A stretch of DNA of 64,000 nucleotides from UBA830 sp038146925 (lineage in GTDB: Bacteria > Pseudomonadota > Alphaproteobacteria > MPNO01 > UBA830). This document shows, piece by piece, positions 1-9,090 of this stretch. The notes beneath the pieces were generated by a model. The model was not told where the DNA came from and made no database searches. It saw only the letters and a list, made by a program, of their open reading frames with translations. Numbering within the stretch: position 1 is the stretch's first letter; every line of letters begins with the position of its first letter. Location of the stretch: NCBI GenBank assembly GCA_038146925.1, contig JAYQSP010000005.1, forward strand, positions 40,504-104,503, written 5' to 3'. Both the position numbers and the translations under genes were made by a program.

Positions 1-381
1 CCGGCGATCGTCGCGCTCAGCCTGCACAACGCGGCGATCATCGGTCACCTGATCGGCCGTTTTACGGAAACGCTGCAGCTCCGCCTCGACGCGGTCAGAG
101 GGGTGAACCGGTATTTCTACGAGGTGGTGCCCCGCATTTACCGGCCAATGCTGGCATTGCTGTTCTATCGCTGGGAAATCATCATGCGCGAAACCGCGAT
201 CCTCGGCATTCTCGGGATTGCAACATTGGGGTTTTATGTGGATAGCGCCTTTGCGGATCTGCGTTTCGACCGCGCGCTGTTCCTGATCCTGATTACCGCC
301 ATGCTCAATATCTGCGTCGATGCGATTTCCCGGACGATAAGAAACCGGTTACGTCTCCAGACAACGCTCGAGGAACGATGA
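1..381 (+). CDS. phnE: Phosphonate-type ABC transporter permease, C-terminal part
   Basis: The frame is open from base 1 to a TGA at 379-381, so the gene starts outside the window. The visible 126 residues look like the end of a PhnE-family inner-membrane permease. A cytoplasmic coupling-helix region comes first, followed by the segment FYRWEIIMRETAILGILG. This matches the R-F/W-E-x-x-x-R-E-x-x-x-L-G pattern typical of phosphonate/phosphite permeases. A last hydrophobic helix and a basic tail (RTIRNRLRLQ) end the protein. Its probable job is uptake of a phosphonate or related oxyanion with an ATPase and binding protein encoded upstream. The stop lies 4 bases before the SelD-fusion start, so the two may share a transcript. 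Whether the substrate is a phosphonate or, given the neighbour, a selenium or sulfur oxyanion cannot be told from this piece. Confidence 0.75.
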   Translation, partial: PAIVALSLHNAAIIGHLIGRFTETLQLRLDAVRGVNRYFYEVVPRIYRPMLALLFYRWEIIMRETAILGILGIATLGFYVDSAFADLRFDRALFLILITAMLNICVDAISRTIRNRLRLQTTLEER

Positions 382-385
382 AAAG

Positions 386-2653
386 ATGAAGACCTCTGAG
401 ACCCCTATCGTGAAAGACCTTGTCCTTGTCGGAGGAGGGCACAGTCATGTGGCGGTACTGAAGCGGTTCGGGATGAAACCGGTGCCGGGGGTGCGGTTGA
501 CGCTGATCTGCCGCGACGCGCACACGCCCTATTCGGGCATGCTGCCGGGCTATGTCGCTGGACACTATGATTACGACGAGGCGCATATCGATCTCGGCGC
601 CTTGGCCCGCTTCGCCAATGCGCGGTTCTATCATTCCGCCGTCACTGGCCTAGACCTCAGTGGAAAACGGGTCCTCTGCGACAACCGTCCGCCGGTGCCG
701 TTCGAACTGCTCTCGATCAATACGGGATCGACGCCCAATACGTCGCTGGTGCAGGGTGCGACCAGCAACGTCGTGCCGGTCAAACCGATCAATAATTTTC
801 TCGACCGGTGGGAAGCGCTAAGCGCTCGGGCGATGTCGCAGGAAGGACCGGTGCGCATTGCCGTTGTCGGCGCCGGCGCGGGCGGTGTGGAAATTCTGCT
901 GGCGATCCAACATAGGCTGGGCCGGCTGCGGGCGGCGGCGGGTAAACCGGCGGATAACATCGAATTCCATCTGTTCAGCGGCACCGAGCACATTCTGCCG
1001 ACCCACAACGCGAAGGTCCGCGCCACCTTCCTGAAGACGCTGCAGCACCGGAATGTGGTGCTCCATCTCGGCGAGCCGGTTACGCAGGTGGAGCCCGGCA
1101 TTCTGAGAACCGGCGCGGGAGACGCTATCGCCGCCGACGAAATTCTCTGGGTCACGGCAGCCGGCGCACCTGACTGGCCGGCAAAGGCGGGACTCGATAC
1201 CGACGCAGGCGGGTTCATCAAAGTGACCGATACTCTGCAATCGACATCGCACCCCGATGTCTACGCCGCCGGCGATGTCGCAGCCATGGTCAATCACCCG
1301 AGGCCAAAATCCGGCGTGTTCGCCGTGCGCCAGGGCAAACCGCTGGCGCGCAATCTGCGCCGGGCGCTGCTTGGCAAGCAACCCACGGCGTTTCGGCTGC
1401 AGTCGAAATTCCTCAGCCTCATTTCAACCGGCGACAAATATGCCGTCGCTTCGCGCGGCGGCTGGTCGGTGAAGGGCAGGACGATCTGGACCTGGAAAGA
1501 CTGGATCGACCGGCGGTTTATGGACAAGTTCAACGATCTGCCCGACATGGACGAACAAGAAGACACCGACCTGCCGGACGGGTTGGCCAGCGCCGATGTC
1601 GTGAAGGAAATCTCCGCCATTGCCATGCGCTGCGGCGGATGCGGCGCAAAGGTCGGCGCCACCGTCCTGTCGCGCGCGCTGAATTCGCTGACGCCCGCAC
1701 CGCGCGACGACGTGCTGATCGGCCTGCATGAACCGGACGATGCGGCAGTGGTCGAAGTGCCGCCCGGCAAGGTGATCGTGCACACGGTCGATTACTTCCG
1801 CGCCATGGTCGACGATCCGTATATTTTCGGAAAGATCGCGGCCAATCACAGCCTTGGGGATATTTTCGCCATGGGCGGCGATCCGCAGACCGCGCTGGCG
1901 GTCGCGACTGTGCCCTTCGGCATCGAATCTAAGGTAGAGGATACGCTGACCCAGATGATGACCGGCGCGATGGAGATCCTGAACGACACGAACTGCGCCC
2001 TGGTAGGCGGGCATACCAGCGAAGGGCCGGAACTGAGCCTCGGTTTCGCCGTCAACGGCCTGATCGACAGGAACAAGATCATGCGCAAGGGTGGCTTGAA
2101 GCCTGGCGACAAGCTGGTCGTTACCAAGCCGATCGGCACCGGCACTCTCTTTGCCGCCGACATGCGTCACAAGGCGAAGGGTCGCTGGATCGCGTCCGCG
2201 CTAGATCACATGGTGATGTCGAACCGGATGGGCGCCGAATGTCTGGTCGAGCACGGCAGCCGTGCGGCCACCGATATCACCGGCTTCGGGTTGCTGGGCC
2301 ATCTGGTCGAAATGGTGCGTGCATCGGAGGTCGACGTGGTGCTGGACCTGAATTCCGTGCCGCTGATGGACGGGGCCGAGGATACTGCGAAGGCTGGAAT
2401 CCTGTCGTCGCTACAGCCCCAGAACGTACGTTTGCGCCGCGCCGTGGCCAATCCGGAGGAAGCCGGCAACGATCCTCGCTATCCCCTGATCTACGATCCG
2501 CAGACCGCCGGAGGTCTGCTCGCCAGCGTGCCGGCCGAAAACGCCGATGCCTGCGTCGCCAGGCTGATAGAACTTGGTTACGCGCGCACGATGATCGTGG
2601 GCGAAGTGCTGGAGCAGTCGGAGCGCCTGGAGCCGATTACGGTGCGGGTTTAG
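386..2653 (+). CDS. selD: Flavoprotein (NADH-dehydrogenase-like)/selenide, water dikinase fusion
   Basis: This 755-residue two-domain protein makes selenophosphate from selenide and ATP. Residues 1 to about 370 form a pyridine-nucleotide-disulfide-oxidoreductase-like flavoprotein with an N-terminal FAD motif (LVGGGHSH), a second dinucleotide motif near residue 157 (VVGAGAGG) and a late FAD motif (VYAAGDVA). Residues from about 410 to 755 are SelD. The catalytic region reads CGGCGAK, with Cys419 and Lys422 at the positions of E. coli Cys17 and Lys20. The Sec/Cys site is therefore a plain cysteine. ATP/Mg-binding segments such as GGHTSEGPELS and TDITGFGLLGH are intact. The flavoprotein half is known in such fusions and may supply reduced selenium, but its reaction is inferred. 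Next door are senB and senA, and selA/selB/selC lie further on, so this enzyme probably feeds both pathways. It overlaps the convergent panE stop by 4 bases. Confidence 0.93.
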   Translation: MKTSETPIVKDLVLVGGGHSHVAVLKRFGMKPVPGVRLTLICRDAHTPYSGMLPGYVAGHYDYDEAHIDLGALARFANARFYHSAVTGLDLSGKRVLCDNRPPVPFELLSINTGSTPNTSLVQGATSNVVPVKPINNFLDRWEALSARAMSQEGPVRIAVVGAGAGGVEILLAIQHRLGRLRAAAGKPADNIEFHLFSGTEHILPTHNAKVRATFLKTLQHRNVVLHLGEPVTQVEPGILRTGAGDAIAADEILWVTAAGAPDWPAKAGLDTDAGGFIKVTDTLQSTSHPDVYAAGDVAAMVNHPRPKSGVFAVRQGKPLARNLRRALLGKQPTAFRLQSKFLSLISTGDKYAVASRGGWSVKGRTIWTWKDWIDRRFMDKFNDLPDMDEQEDTDLPDGLASADVVKEISAIAMRCGGCGAKVGATVLSRALNSLTPAPRDDVLIGLHEPDDAAVVEVPPGKVIVHTVDYFRAMVDDPYIFGKIAANHSLGDIFAMGGDPQTALAVATVPFGIESKVEDTLTQMMTGAMEILNDTNCALVGGHTSEGPELSLGFAVNGLIDRNKIMRKGGLKPGDKLVVTKPIGTGTLFAADMRHKAKGRWIASALDHMVMSNRMGAECLVEHGSRAATDITGFGLLGHLVEMVRASEVDVVLDLNSVPLMDGAEDTAKAGILSSLQPQNVRLRRAVANPEEAGNDPRYPLIYDPQTAGGLLASVPAENADACVARLIELGYARTMIVGEVLEQSERLEPITVRV

Positions 2654-3567
2654 ACGCCCGCCTTCGGCAACAGCGCCGCGTATACCGTCTGGCAGACCGG
2701 CGTCGGGACTCCGGCCTCGCGCCCCATGCGGACCACGGCGCCGGCCAGCCAAGGCAGTTCCAGCCGGTTGCCCGCTTTCAGGTCGTGATGCATCGAGGTG
2801 GTCATTTCGGCGGGTACGCCGTCGGCGAATTCGAGGCGCGTATCGCCGAAATCCGCCGGCAGGTCGATGCCGCGGGCGCGGCCGACGGCGGTGACTTCGC
2901 GGAAAACGCTATGCAGGAACTCCCGGCCTTCGGGGTCGCTGCGGATTGGACCGATGGTGGAATTCATCAGCGTGGTGGTCGAACTCATGCCGACTAGAAA
3001 GACGAATTTCTCCCATATGGTCCGATCGATATCTTGGCTTATCTCCGCGTCGATGCCGCCGGCGGTCATTGCCTCGTGAAGCGCCGTCAATCGTGCCGAT
3101 CCGGATCCGTCCGGTTCTCCGATGACGATCCGCTGCATGGTGCCGATATGTTTGATGGTGCCCGGCTCGGATATCGAACTGGCGATAAACGCGACACCGC
3201 CGATCAGCCGTTCTCGGCCGACGATGGGCGCCAGAATCTCGTCACCGTCGATCCCGTTCTGTAAAGACAGCACGGCCGTGTCGGGCCCCAGCATTGGGGC
3301 GACGATGCGGCCGGTTTCTTCCGTATCCCACAGCTTGACGCCCATGATGACGCAATCGACGGGGCCCACATCTGCCGGATTGTCGGTGGCTTTGGCAGGG
3401 TGAACGAGCGCGTCGCCCAGTTCGGCACTGTCGATCCGTAAACCGGTGTTTCGAATCGCGTCCAGATGCCGACCGCGGGCGATGAATGTGACGTCGGCGC
3501 CGGCCGCCGCCATGCGTCCGCCGAAATAGCCGCCGATTCCGCCGCTTCCCATCATGGCAATTCGCAT
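2650..3567 (-). CDS. panE: 2-dehydropantoate 2-reductase family protein
   Basis: This 305-residue ketopantoate reductase-like enzyme would reduce 2-dehydropantoate to pantoate with NADPH in coenzyme A synthesis. The N-terminus MRIAMMGSGGIGGYFGGRM is a textbook Rossmann motif, which is why I start at 3567 rather than at an earlier start codon 36 bases upstream. The middle holds the conserved VKLWDTEE segment (catalytic Lys of the V-K-x-x-x-T/D type) and LQNGIDGDE. The C-terminal half contains WEKFVFLVGMSSTTTLMN, matching the family's W-x-K-F substrate-binding helix. The gene sits between the SelD fusion and senB, 2 bases downstream of the senB stop, so it is probably co-transcribed with senB. 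Paralogues of PanE with other substrates are common, and nothing here proves pantothenate synthesis. Confidence 0.85.
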   Translation of the reverse strand: MRIAMMGSGGIGGYFGGRMAAAGADVTFIARGRHLDAIRNTGLRIDSAELGDALVHPAKATDNPADVGPVDCVIMGVKLWDTEETGRIVAPMLGPDTAVLSLQNGIDGDEILAPIVGRERLIGGVAFIASSISEPGTIKHIGTMQRIVIGEPDGSGSARLTALHEAMTAGGIDAEISQDIDRTIWEKFVFLVGMSSTTTLMNSTIGPIRSDPEGREFLHSVFREVTAVGRARGIDLPADFGDTRLEFADGVPAEMTTSMHHDLKAGNRLELPWLAGAVVRMGREAGVPTPVCQTVYAALLPKAGV

Positions 3568-3569
3568 AG

Positions 3570-4526
3570 TCAACCTCCCAGGTCTTTCAACAGGCTGCGC
3601 CATGCCGCCTGCTCCCTTGCCGGCGTGTAAAGCGGCGCGAGTTTACGGCAACGCCGATCCAACTCTTTCAGAAACGCCGGGTCGGTCTCCGCCCGGCGCA
3701 GCAGGTTCGCCAGCGCATCTTCGTCCTTCGCCGGATAGTACCCCGGATAGTCTTCCCCCAGCATGCCGACATTGCCGTCGATCTGCGAGGCGATCACCGG
3801 TACGCCGCAGACAATCGCTTCCGATACGATATTCGCGCCGCCCTCCATCGCCGAACTGATCACCATCGCATGGCTGCGCGCGAACTGGCGCCGCACCTGC
3901 CAGCCCGCTACCTCGCCGCGCCAGACGTAACGCGGGTTCGACCGCATTTCCGTGCTCGCGGCCCTTTCCCATTTCCCGTCATACGCTTTTCCAAGATGGA
4001 CGACCCGTAACCGGGACTCATTTGGAACCAGTCGGGCGGCGTAAGCCGCGCGCAGAGAGTCTTTCTCATCGCGCAGGTGCCCGGCCACGACAGTTTCAAA
4101 CCAGCGTGTCGACGGTGCGCGGGGTGTGGACAGCGGCGGCGAAGACTGGTGAATCACCCGCAGTTTTTTTGCGTATTTCTTCGGGATCGCCCGGTGCACC
4201 AGTTCATGCAGGCAAACCAGTTCCGTCGCGCGATCCATGGAGCTCAGCGTGTCGTCCGGGTGGCTGTGCTGGAACTTGTAGATATCCGTCCCTGCGAGCA
4301 GCACGACCAGCGGTTTGTCGGGGTATCTGTCGGAAAAAGCGTGGATCGATTTCGCTGAGCGCCAGGCATGCACGGCGACCAGCATGTCGGCGTTTTTTCC
4401 GTCGTCTTCCTCCGCGATTGCTACCCGGTGGCCCAACCGGCGGAGGATTCGGGCCCAGCGCACGGCAGTCGTGCGGTTTCCGGCGCGCGACTGTTTCCCT
4501 GCGGGTGTGACAAGGCTAATCTTCAT
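3570..4526 (-). CDS. senB: Selenosugar synthase SenB (glycosyltransferase-like)
   Basis: This 318-residue protein matches the selenoneine-pathway enzyme SenB, which joins selenophosphate to a nucleotide-activated sugar to form a selenosugar. Family features are the N-terminal KISLVTPAGKQSRAGNRTTA, the ADMLVAVHAWRSA and VVLLAGTDIY segments, VAGHLRDEKD, and the GT-B donor-site region EGGANIVSEA followed by GVPVIAS and GYYPA. The start is the ATG at 4526; a GTG one codon earlier is also possible. The assignment rests on these motifs plus the divergent senA only 22 bases away and the selD gene next door, which together form the known senA-senB-selD/senC set. A generic glycosyltransferase is the alternative, but the context makes that unlikely. 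Confidence 0.88.
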   Translation of the reverse strand: MKISLVTPAGKQSRAGNRTTAVRWARILRRLGHRVAIAEEDDGKNADMLVAVHAWRSAKSIHAFSDRYPDKPLVVLLAGTDIYKFQHSHPDDTLSSMDRATELVCLHELVHRAIPKKYAKKLRVIHQSSPPLSTPRAPSTRWFETVVAGHLRDEKDSLRAAYAARLVPNESRLRVVHLGKAYDGKWERAASTEMRSNPRYVWRGEVAGWQVRRQFARSHAMVISSAMEGGANIVSEAIVCGVPVIASQIDGNVGMLGEDYPGYYPAKDEDALANLLRRAETDPAFLKELDRRCRKLAPLYTPAREQAAWRSLLKDLGG

Positions 4527-4548
4527 CACTCCAACCTAGCGCAGAATT

Positions 4549-5856
4549 ATGACCGCACAAGTTACCACCGACCATCTTATCGAAATCATGCACAGCGCCC
4601 GGCAACGAACGCTGGAACTGCTCGAAGGGCTCAGCGACGATCAGCTTGTCGGCCCAAAACTGCGGATCCTGAATCCGACGATTTGGGAAATCGGCCATGT
4701 CGCCTGGTTCCACGAATATTTCATCCTGCGCCGGGAATACGGACACCAGCCGCTGCTGGATCGCGGAGATACGCTCTATGATTCCATCGCGGTCGCACAC
4801 GACACCCGCTGGGATCTGCTGGTGTATCCGCTGGACGAAATGAAAGACTACATGGCGCGTGTGCTGGATACGTTGACGGCGCGGTTGGATGCCGGTCAGG
4901 CGTCGGAGCGGGACAGCTATCTCTATCAGTTCACGACGTTTCACGAAGACATGCACGACGAGGCGTTTACCTGGGCGCGCCAGACGCTGGCCTATCCAAC
5001 TCCGTCCTTCGTCCCGGACGGGAAGCGGGCGCAGCGGGTCGCCGAAACAGGCCCTCTGGACGGCGATGCCGACATCCCGGGCGGTACGTTCCCATTGGGC
5101 TCCAGGTCTGACGACCCGTTTGTTTTCGACAATGAAAAATGGGCACATGACGTGACGTTGGCCCCATTCCGGATGGCAAGGGCGCCGGTTACCTGCGGTC
5201 AATTCGCCGAATTTGTCGAGGATGGCGGCTACGAACAGGACAATCTGTGGTCGGAAGACGGCCTCGCCTGGCGACGGGAAAATGACGCCAAGCATCCCGT
5301 CTACTGGAAACGCGATGCGTCCGGCGGCTGGAAAGTCCGGGCGTTCGACGTTTGGAACGAACTCGCGCCGGATACGCCGGTTGTCCATGTGAACTGGCAC
5401 GAAGCGAAGGCCTATTGCGCGTGGGCCGGACGCCGTCTGCCGACCGAGGCGGAATGGGAATTCGCTGCCACCATGCGCCCCGGTCCGGACGGGGAACTGG
5501 TGAAGTCGGATTATCCGTGGGGCGATGCCCCGGTCACGGCGGTGCATGCAAACATGGACGGCTTCGGGCTCGGCTGTGCCGATGTTGCGGATTATGCGGC
5601 GGGCGACAACGCGTGGGGCTGTCGGCAGCTGATTGGCAATGTCTGGGAATGGACCGCGGACACGTTCAACCCGTTCGATGGGTTCGCGCCCGATGATTAC
5701 AGGGAATACTCCGAACCGTTGTTTGGAACGACAAAGGCGTTGCGCGGCGGTTCGTGGGTAACGCGCAGCCGCTATGTGAACGCCAGATACCGAAATTATT
5801 TCGGGCCGGAACGGTCGGATATTTTTTGTGGGTTCCGCACATGCGCGGCGACTTAA
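4549..5856 (+). CDS. senA: Selenoneine synthase SenA (EgtB-like)
   Basis: This 435-residue non-haem iron enzyme resembles EgtB. It is predicted to couple a selenosugar to trimethylhistidine on the way to selenoneine, the selenium analogue of ergothioneine. An N-terminal DinB-like domain carries a probable iron triad: His50 in GHVAWFHEY, and His132 and His136 in FHEDMHDEAF. The C-terminal formylglycine-generating-enzyme-type domain has LPTEAEWEFA, GNVWEWTAD and LRGGSWVTR. The segment YDSIAVAHDTRWDLL is characteristic of SenA rather than EgtB. It is divergent from senB. No egtD-type histidine methyltransferase lies in the window, so hercynine must be made elsewhere or imported. EgtB is the alternative reading, but pairing with senB and selD favours SenA. 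Confidence 0.9.
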   Translation: MTAQVTTDHLIEIMHSARQRTLELLEGLSDDQLVGPKLRILNPTIWEIGHVAWFHEYFILRREYGHQPLLDRGDTLYDSIAVAHDTRWDLLVYPLDEMKDYMARVLDTLTARLDAGQASERDSYLYQFTTFHEDMHDEAFTWARQTLAYPTPSFVPDGKRAQRVAETGPLDGDADIPGGTFPLGSRSDDPFVFDNEKWAHDVTLAPFRMARAPVTCGQFAEFVEDGGYEQDNLWSEDGLAWRRENDAKHPVYWKRDASGGWKVRAFDVWNELAPDTPVVHVNWHEAKAYCAWAGRRLPTEAEWEFAATMRPGPDGELVKSDYPWGDAPVTAVHANMDGFGLGCADVADYAAGDNAWGCRQLIGNVWEWTADTFNPFDGFAPDDYREYSEPLFGTTKALRGGSWVTRSRYVNARYRNYFGPERSDIFCGFRTCAAT

Positions 5857-5959
5857 ATATTTCATATGAAAAGATTGCAGAGTGAAATAAAATTGCGTTT
5901 GCAATAGAACGAACCGAACGCCGGAACCGCGGCGCCCGAAAACATGCAGGGAGGAAGCC

Positions 5960-6940
5960 ATGCTAGGGAAAATCGCGCTCGAAGAGCATTACGCCATTGA
6001 AGATACGCTTCAGGACTCGAACGGCTATCTGCCGCCTGAAACTTGGGAGGAGCTGTCGGGGCGTCTGATGGATATTGAAGGGCGCCGCATCGACGAGATG
6101 GACAAGAACGGCGTCGAGATGATGATCCTGTCGCTGAACGCGCCCGCGGTACAGGCCATCTACGACCGCGACCGGGCGAACGAGATCGCCAAGAAATCCA
6201 ACGACATGCTGGCCGAATGGGTGCAGCGCAATCCGGGCCGATTTCGCGGCTTCGCCGCGCTGCCGCTGCAGGATGTCGACATGGCGTGCGCCGAGATGGA
6301 GCGCTGCGTCAAGGAACTCGGTTTCGTGGGCGCTCTGGTCAACGGCTTCTCGCAGATCGATACCGAAGAATCCGCCGTTTATTACGACCTGCCGCAATAT
6401 GCGCCGTTCTGGGACGTTATGGCCGGCCTCGACGTGCCGTTCTATCTGCATCCGCGCAACCCGCTGCCGAGCATGGCGCAAATCTACGAGGGACATCCCT
6501 GGCTTCTGGGGCCGACCTGGGCGTTCGGTCAGGAAACGGCCGTGCATTCACTGCGCCTGATGGCGTCCGGCCTGTTCGACAGGCATCCGAACCTTCAGAT
6601 CGTGCTGGGACATATGGGCGAAGGCCTGCCATACAGCATGTGGCGCATCGATAACCGCAACAAATGGGTCGGCGACGAACGTGCCTATCCCGCGGAAAGA
6701 ATGCTCGGTCACTACTTCCAGAACAATTTCTACATAACCACGTCCGGCAACTTCCGCACCCAGACACTGATCGACGCGTTGCTGGAAATCGGTTCCGACC
6801 GTATTCTGTTTTCCGCCGACTGGCCGTTCGAGAACGTAGACCATGCGGCAAATTGGTTCGATTCCTGCACGATCAGCGAGGACGATCGGCAGAAGATCGG
6901 CCGAACCAATTCGATGCGGCTGTTCGGGATCGAGATTTAG
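5960..6940 (+). CDS. Amidohydrolase-family decarboxylase (gamma-resorcylate decarboxylase-like)
   Basis: This 326-residue metal-dependent enzyme belongs to the amidohydrolase-2 superfamily. It resembles gamma-resorcylate and 2,3-dihydroxybenzoate decarboxylases, which reversibly decarboxylate hydroxybenzoates. Ligand motifs are visible: Glu8 with His10 in ALEEHY, a His in FYLHPRNP, the HMGEGLPYSMWRID loop, and the Asp of SADWPFE near residue 290. The length equals that of the Rhizobium enzyme to within a residue or two. A strong ribosome site (GGAGGAAG) precedes the ATG at 5960. It stands alone between senA and the zinc operon, after a 100-base AT-richer gap that could hold its promoter. The exact aromatic substrate cannot be told from sequence. 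Confidence 0.8.
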   Translation: MLGKIALEEHYAIEDTLQDSNGYLPPETWEELSGRLMDIEGRRIDEMDKNGVEMMILSLNAPAVQAIYDRDRANEIAKKSNDMLAEWVQRNPGRFRGFAALPLQDVDMACAEMERCVKELGFVGALVNGFSQIDTEESAVYYDLPQYAPFWDVMAGLDVPFYLHPRNPLPSMAQIYEGHPWLLGPTWAFGQETAVHSLRLMASGLFDRHPNLQIVLGHMGEGLPYSMWRIDNRNKWVGDERAYPAERMLGHYFQNNFYITTSGNFRTQTLIDALLEIGSDRILFSADWPFENVDHAANWFDSCTISEDDRQKIGRTNSMRLFGIEI

Positions 6941-7571
6941 GAAAGTGCCACCGCCAAAAGAGAAAACAGCCTAGCCAAGTTTAGCCCTGATTCCGGTGAT
7001 GGCCTTCCCGGTCTTGGATTCGGTCCGGGCGCCCGTCGTCGCCGTTATCTCTTCGGCGGCACGTCGAGTGTAACGGCGGAGAAGATCCACGATCGCCGCC
7101 GCTTTCAGATTTAAGGTGGCGCTTTTGACCATGATTTTGATAATTCGCTCGGCGCCGTTCAGCCGTCCATATAGCAGGTCGATCTGGCGGAGTTGCAACG
7201 GCCTAGAACAGAGCCGCTCCGTTCTCGCCTCCGGCTGAGGTGCAGGCGACCGCGTCGATCACGGCGGAGATGTCGGTCGTGTCGTCACGCCCCGAGAGTT
7301 CTTAGAGAAAAGCCGCATACATTTTTGTCATCCCACAAAGTTGTTCGGGAGGGGGGCTGACAGTTCGACCGGAACGAACGAAGCGATTGCCGGAATTCGG
7401 TGAGGACCTTGTTGATGTTAACCGCCAACGCGCTGCCGCGATAAAGAAAAAGTTCTATGCGGAGTTCTTTCATTCTGACCGTCCCGTGAATTCACGCCGT
7501 CGCCATAACCGATAGGCCCGACCTCTGAGAAATACGTTACTTGGCCAAGATCTCTCCCGTCACAGTTGCGA
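6941..7571. other. 630-base gap without a confident gene
   Basis: Only short frames occur here. The best is a 75-codon reading on the minus strand (6971-7198), rich in Ala, Arg and Lys, which I do not recognise. A second of 62 codons lies at 7285-7473. Neither has a clear ribosome site, and codon use does not look strongly coding. The stretch may be decayed gene remnants next to the zinc operon terminus. Confidence 0.5.
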
Positions 7572-8363
7572 TCAGGTTGTCTGCCGCATTGGGAGAAGGA
7601 GTGAGGCCAGATATATAAGCGCTGCCGCGACTACGATCGCCGGGCCCGACGGCAGGTCCCACAACAGTGACCCTTGCAGGCCTAGGGCGACGGCGATCGA
7701 CCCGGCGATGGCGGCGAACACCGCCATTTGTTCCGGTGTACGCGCGTATCTGCGCGCGGCGGCAGCAGGGATGATCAGCAATGCCGTGACCAGCAGGATG
7801 CCGACGATCTTCATCGCCATCGCAATGACCAGCGCGAACAGGATCATGAAGGCGATCTGGGTGCGCATGATGTTGACGCCTTCGGTGCGCGCCAGATCTT
7901 CGTGCACCGTGATCGCGACGAGATCCTTCCAAAGCCAAGCCAGCACGCCCAGCGCCAACGTGCCGCCGCCATAGACCCAGCCGATATCCGTCGGCGTGAC
8001 GGCCAGAATGTCGCCAAACAGATAACTCAAAAGGTCGATACGCAGCGCGGAGACGAAAGACACCGTCACCAGTCCCAGCGCCAGCGACGAGTGGGCAAGA
8101 ATGCCTAGAAGGGTGTCTTCGGCGAGGTGCCGCTGACTGCGGAGATACACCATGCCGACGGCGATGATCAGACAGACGACGACGATGCCGATATTCACGT
8201 CAATCCCGGCGATAAATCCGATCGCAACCCCAAGCAGCGCCGAATGCGCCAGCGTGTCGCCGAAATAGGCCATGCGTCGCCAGACGACGAATACCCCGGT
8301 CGCGCCCATCACCGACGCCACGCCGATGCCGGCGATCAGCGCATATAGAACGAAATCAGGCAT
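7572..8363 (-). CDS. znuB: Zinc ABC transporter permease ZnuB
   Basis: This 263-residue ABC-3 family inner-membrane permease carries zinc through the membrane. The protein is almost entirely hydrophobic helices. It starts MPDFVLYALIAGIG and contains VWRRMAYFGDTLAHSALLGVA, a conserved cytoplasmic segment of ZnuB. Later helices carry IVGILLVTALLIIPAAAAR, also typical. The ATG at 8363 overlaps the znuC end by 8 bases, as expected for translational coupling, and earlier in-frame starts would lie inside znuC. It is the last gene of the minus-strand set zur-znuC-znuB. Manganese or iron paralogues exist, but the Zur-type regulator and the His-rich ZnuA favour zinc. Confidence 0.9.
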   Translation of the reverse strand: MPDFVLYALIAGIGVASVMGATGVFVVWRRMAYFGDTLAHSALLGVAIGFIAGIDVNIGIVVVCLIIAVGMVYLRSQRHLAEDTLLGILAHSSLALGLVTVSFVSALRIDLLSYLFGDILAVTPTDIGWVYGGGTLALGVLAWLWKDLVAITVHEDLARTEGVNIMRTQIAFMILFALVIAMAMKIVGILLVTALLIIPAAAARRYARTPEQMAVFAAIAGSIAVALGLQGSLLWDLPSGPAIVVAAALIYLASLLLPMRQTT

Positions 8364-9090
8364 GATGGTGGTCGTGTCTGTGAGCATAGACGGCGACCGC
8401 AGAGGCGGCTTCGCCGAACAGTTCCAGATAGGCGGGATCCTGCGACACAGCGTCCGGCAGACCGGAACAGCACACATGGCCGTTTAGGCAGATCACCCGG
8501 TCGGTAGCCGACATCACGAGGTGCAAGTCGTGCGACACCAGCAGAATGCCGCAGCCATGCTCGTCCCGGATGGCGCGGATCAGCTCATAGAACTCGGTCT
8601 GTCCATGAACATCGACGTTGGCCGTCGGCTCGTCCAGGACCAGCAGATCCGGCTCGCGCAGCAGGGCGCGGGCCAGCATAACCCGTTTCAGTTCGCCGCC
8701 GGACAGAAGGCGGATCTCTTGGCGGATCGTGTCAGCCGCGCCTACCCTTGAGAGTACTTCTTTAAGTTTTCCGGGATCGCCGATGCCAGACATTTGGAGA
8801 AACCGGCGGACGTCCAGCGGCAGGGTGCGGTCCACCGTTAGCGATTGCGGGGTATAGCCTATGCGCAATCCGGTCGCTGATTTGACCGCACCGGCCGCCG
8901 GTTTTTCCAGACCCAACAACGTCCGAACCAGCGTGGTTTTCCCCGAGCCATTGGGACCGATCAATGTGACAAGCTCGTTCCGATGGATGGCAATATCAAC
9001 ATCATGCAGGACCGTTCGGCGTCCGTGGCGCACGCAGATGCCGATGCCCGATACCAGCGGTTCCGGCATTGCGATCGCGGCGTCAGCCAT
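8356..9090 (-). CDS. znuC: Zinc ABC transporter ATP-binding protein ZnuC
   Basis: This is the 244-residue ATPase that powers the ZnuB permease. Motifs in order are Walker A GPNGSGKTTL, a Q-loop in IGYTPQSL, signature LSGGELKRV, Walker B LLVLDEPTANVD and the switch histidine in LLVSHDLH. The C-terminus ends in a His-rich tail (AHRHDHHHA), a common feature of ZnuC that may bind or sense zinc. I start at the ATG at 9090 (MADAAIAMPEP), which overlaps the zur end by 8 bases; upstream start codons would lie within zur. It is in an operon with zur and znuB. Confidence 0.92.
   Translation of the reverse strand: MADAAIAMPEPLVSGIGICVRHGRRTVLHDVDIAIHRNELVTLIGPNGSGKTTLVRTLLGLEKPAAGAVKSATGLRIGYTPQSLTVDRTLPLDVRRFLQMSGIGDPGKLKEVLSRVGAADTIRQEIRLLSGGELKRVMLARALLREPDLLVLDEPTANVDVHGQTEFYELIRAIRDEHGCGILLVSHDLHLVMSATDRVICLNGHVCCSGLPDAVSQDPAYLELFGEAASAVAVYAHRHDHHHA

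Noticed and set aside
4516..5961. A 481-codon open frame antisense to senA
   Set aside because: It is the shadow of senA codon bias, with no family resemblance.
6971..7198. A 75-codon minus-strand frame in the gap before the zinc operon
   Set aside because: No ribosome site or family match, so I listed the gap instead of a gene.
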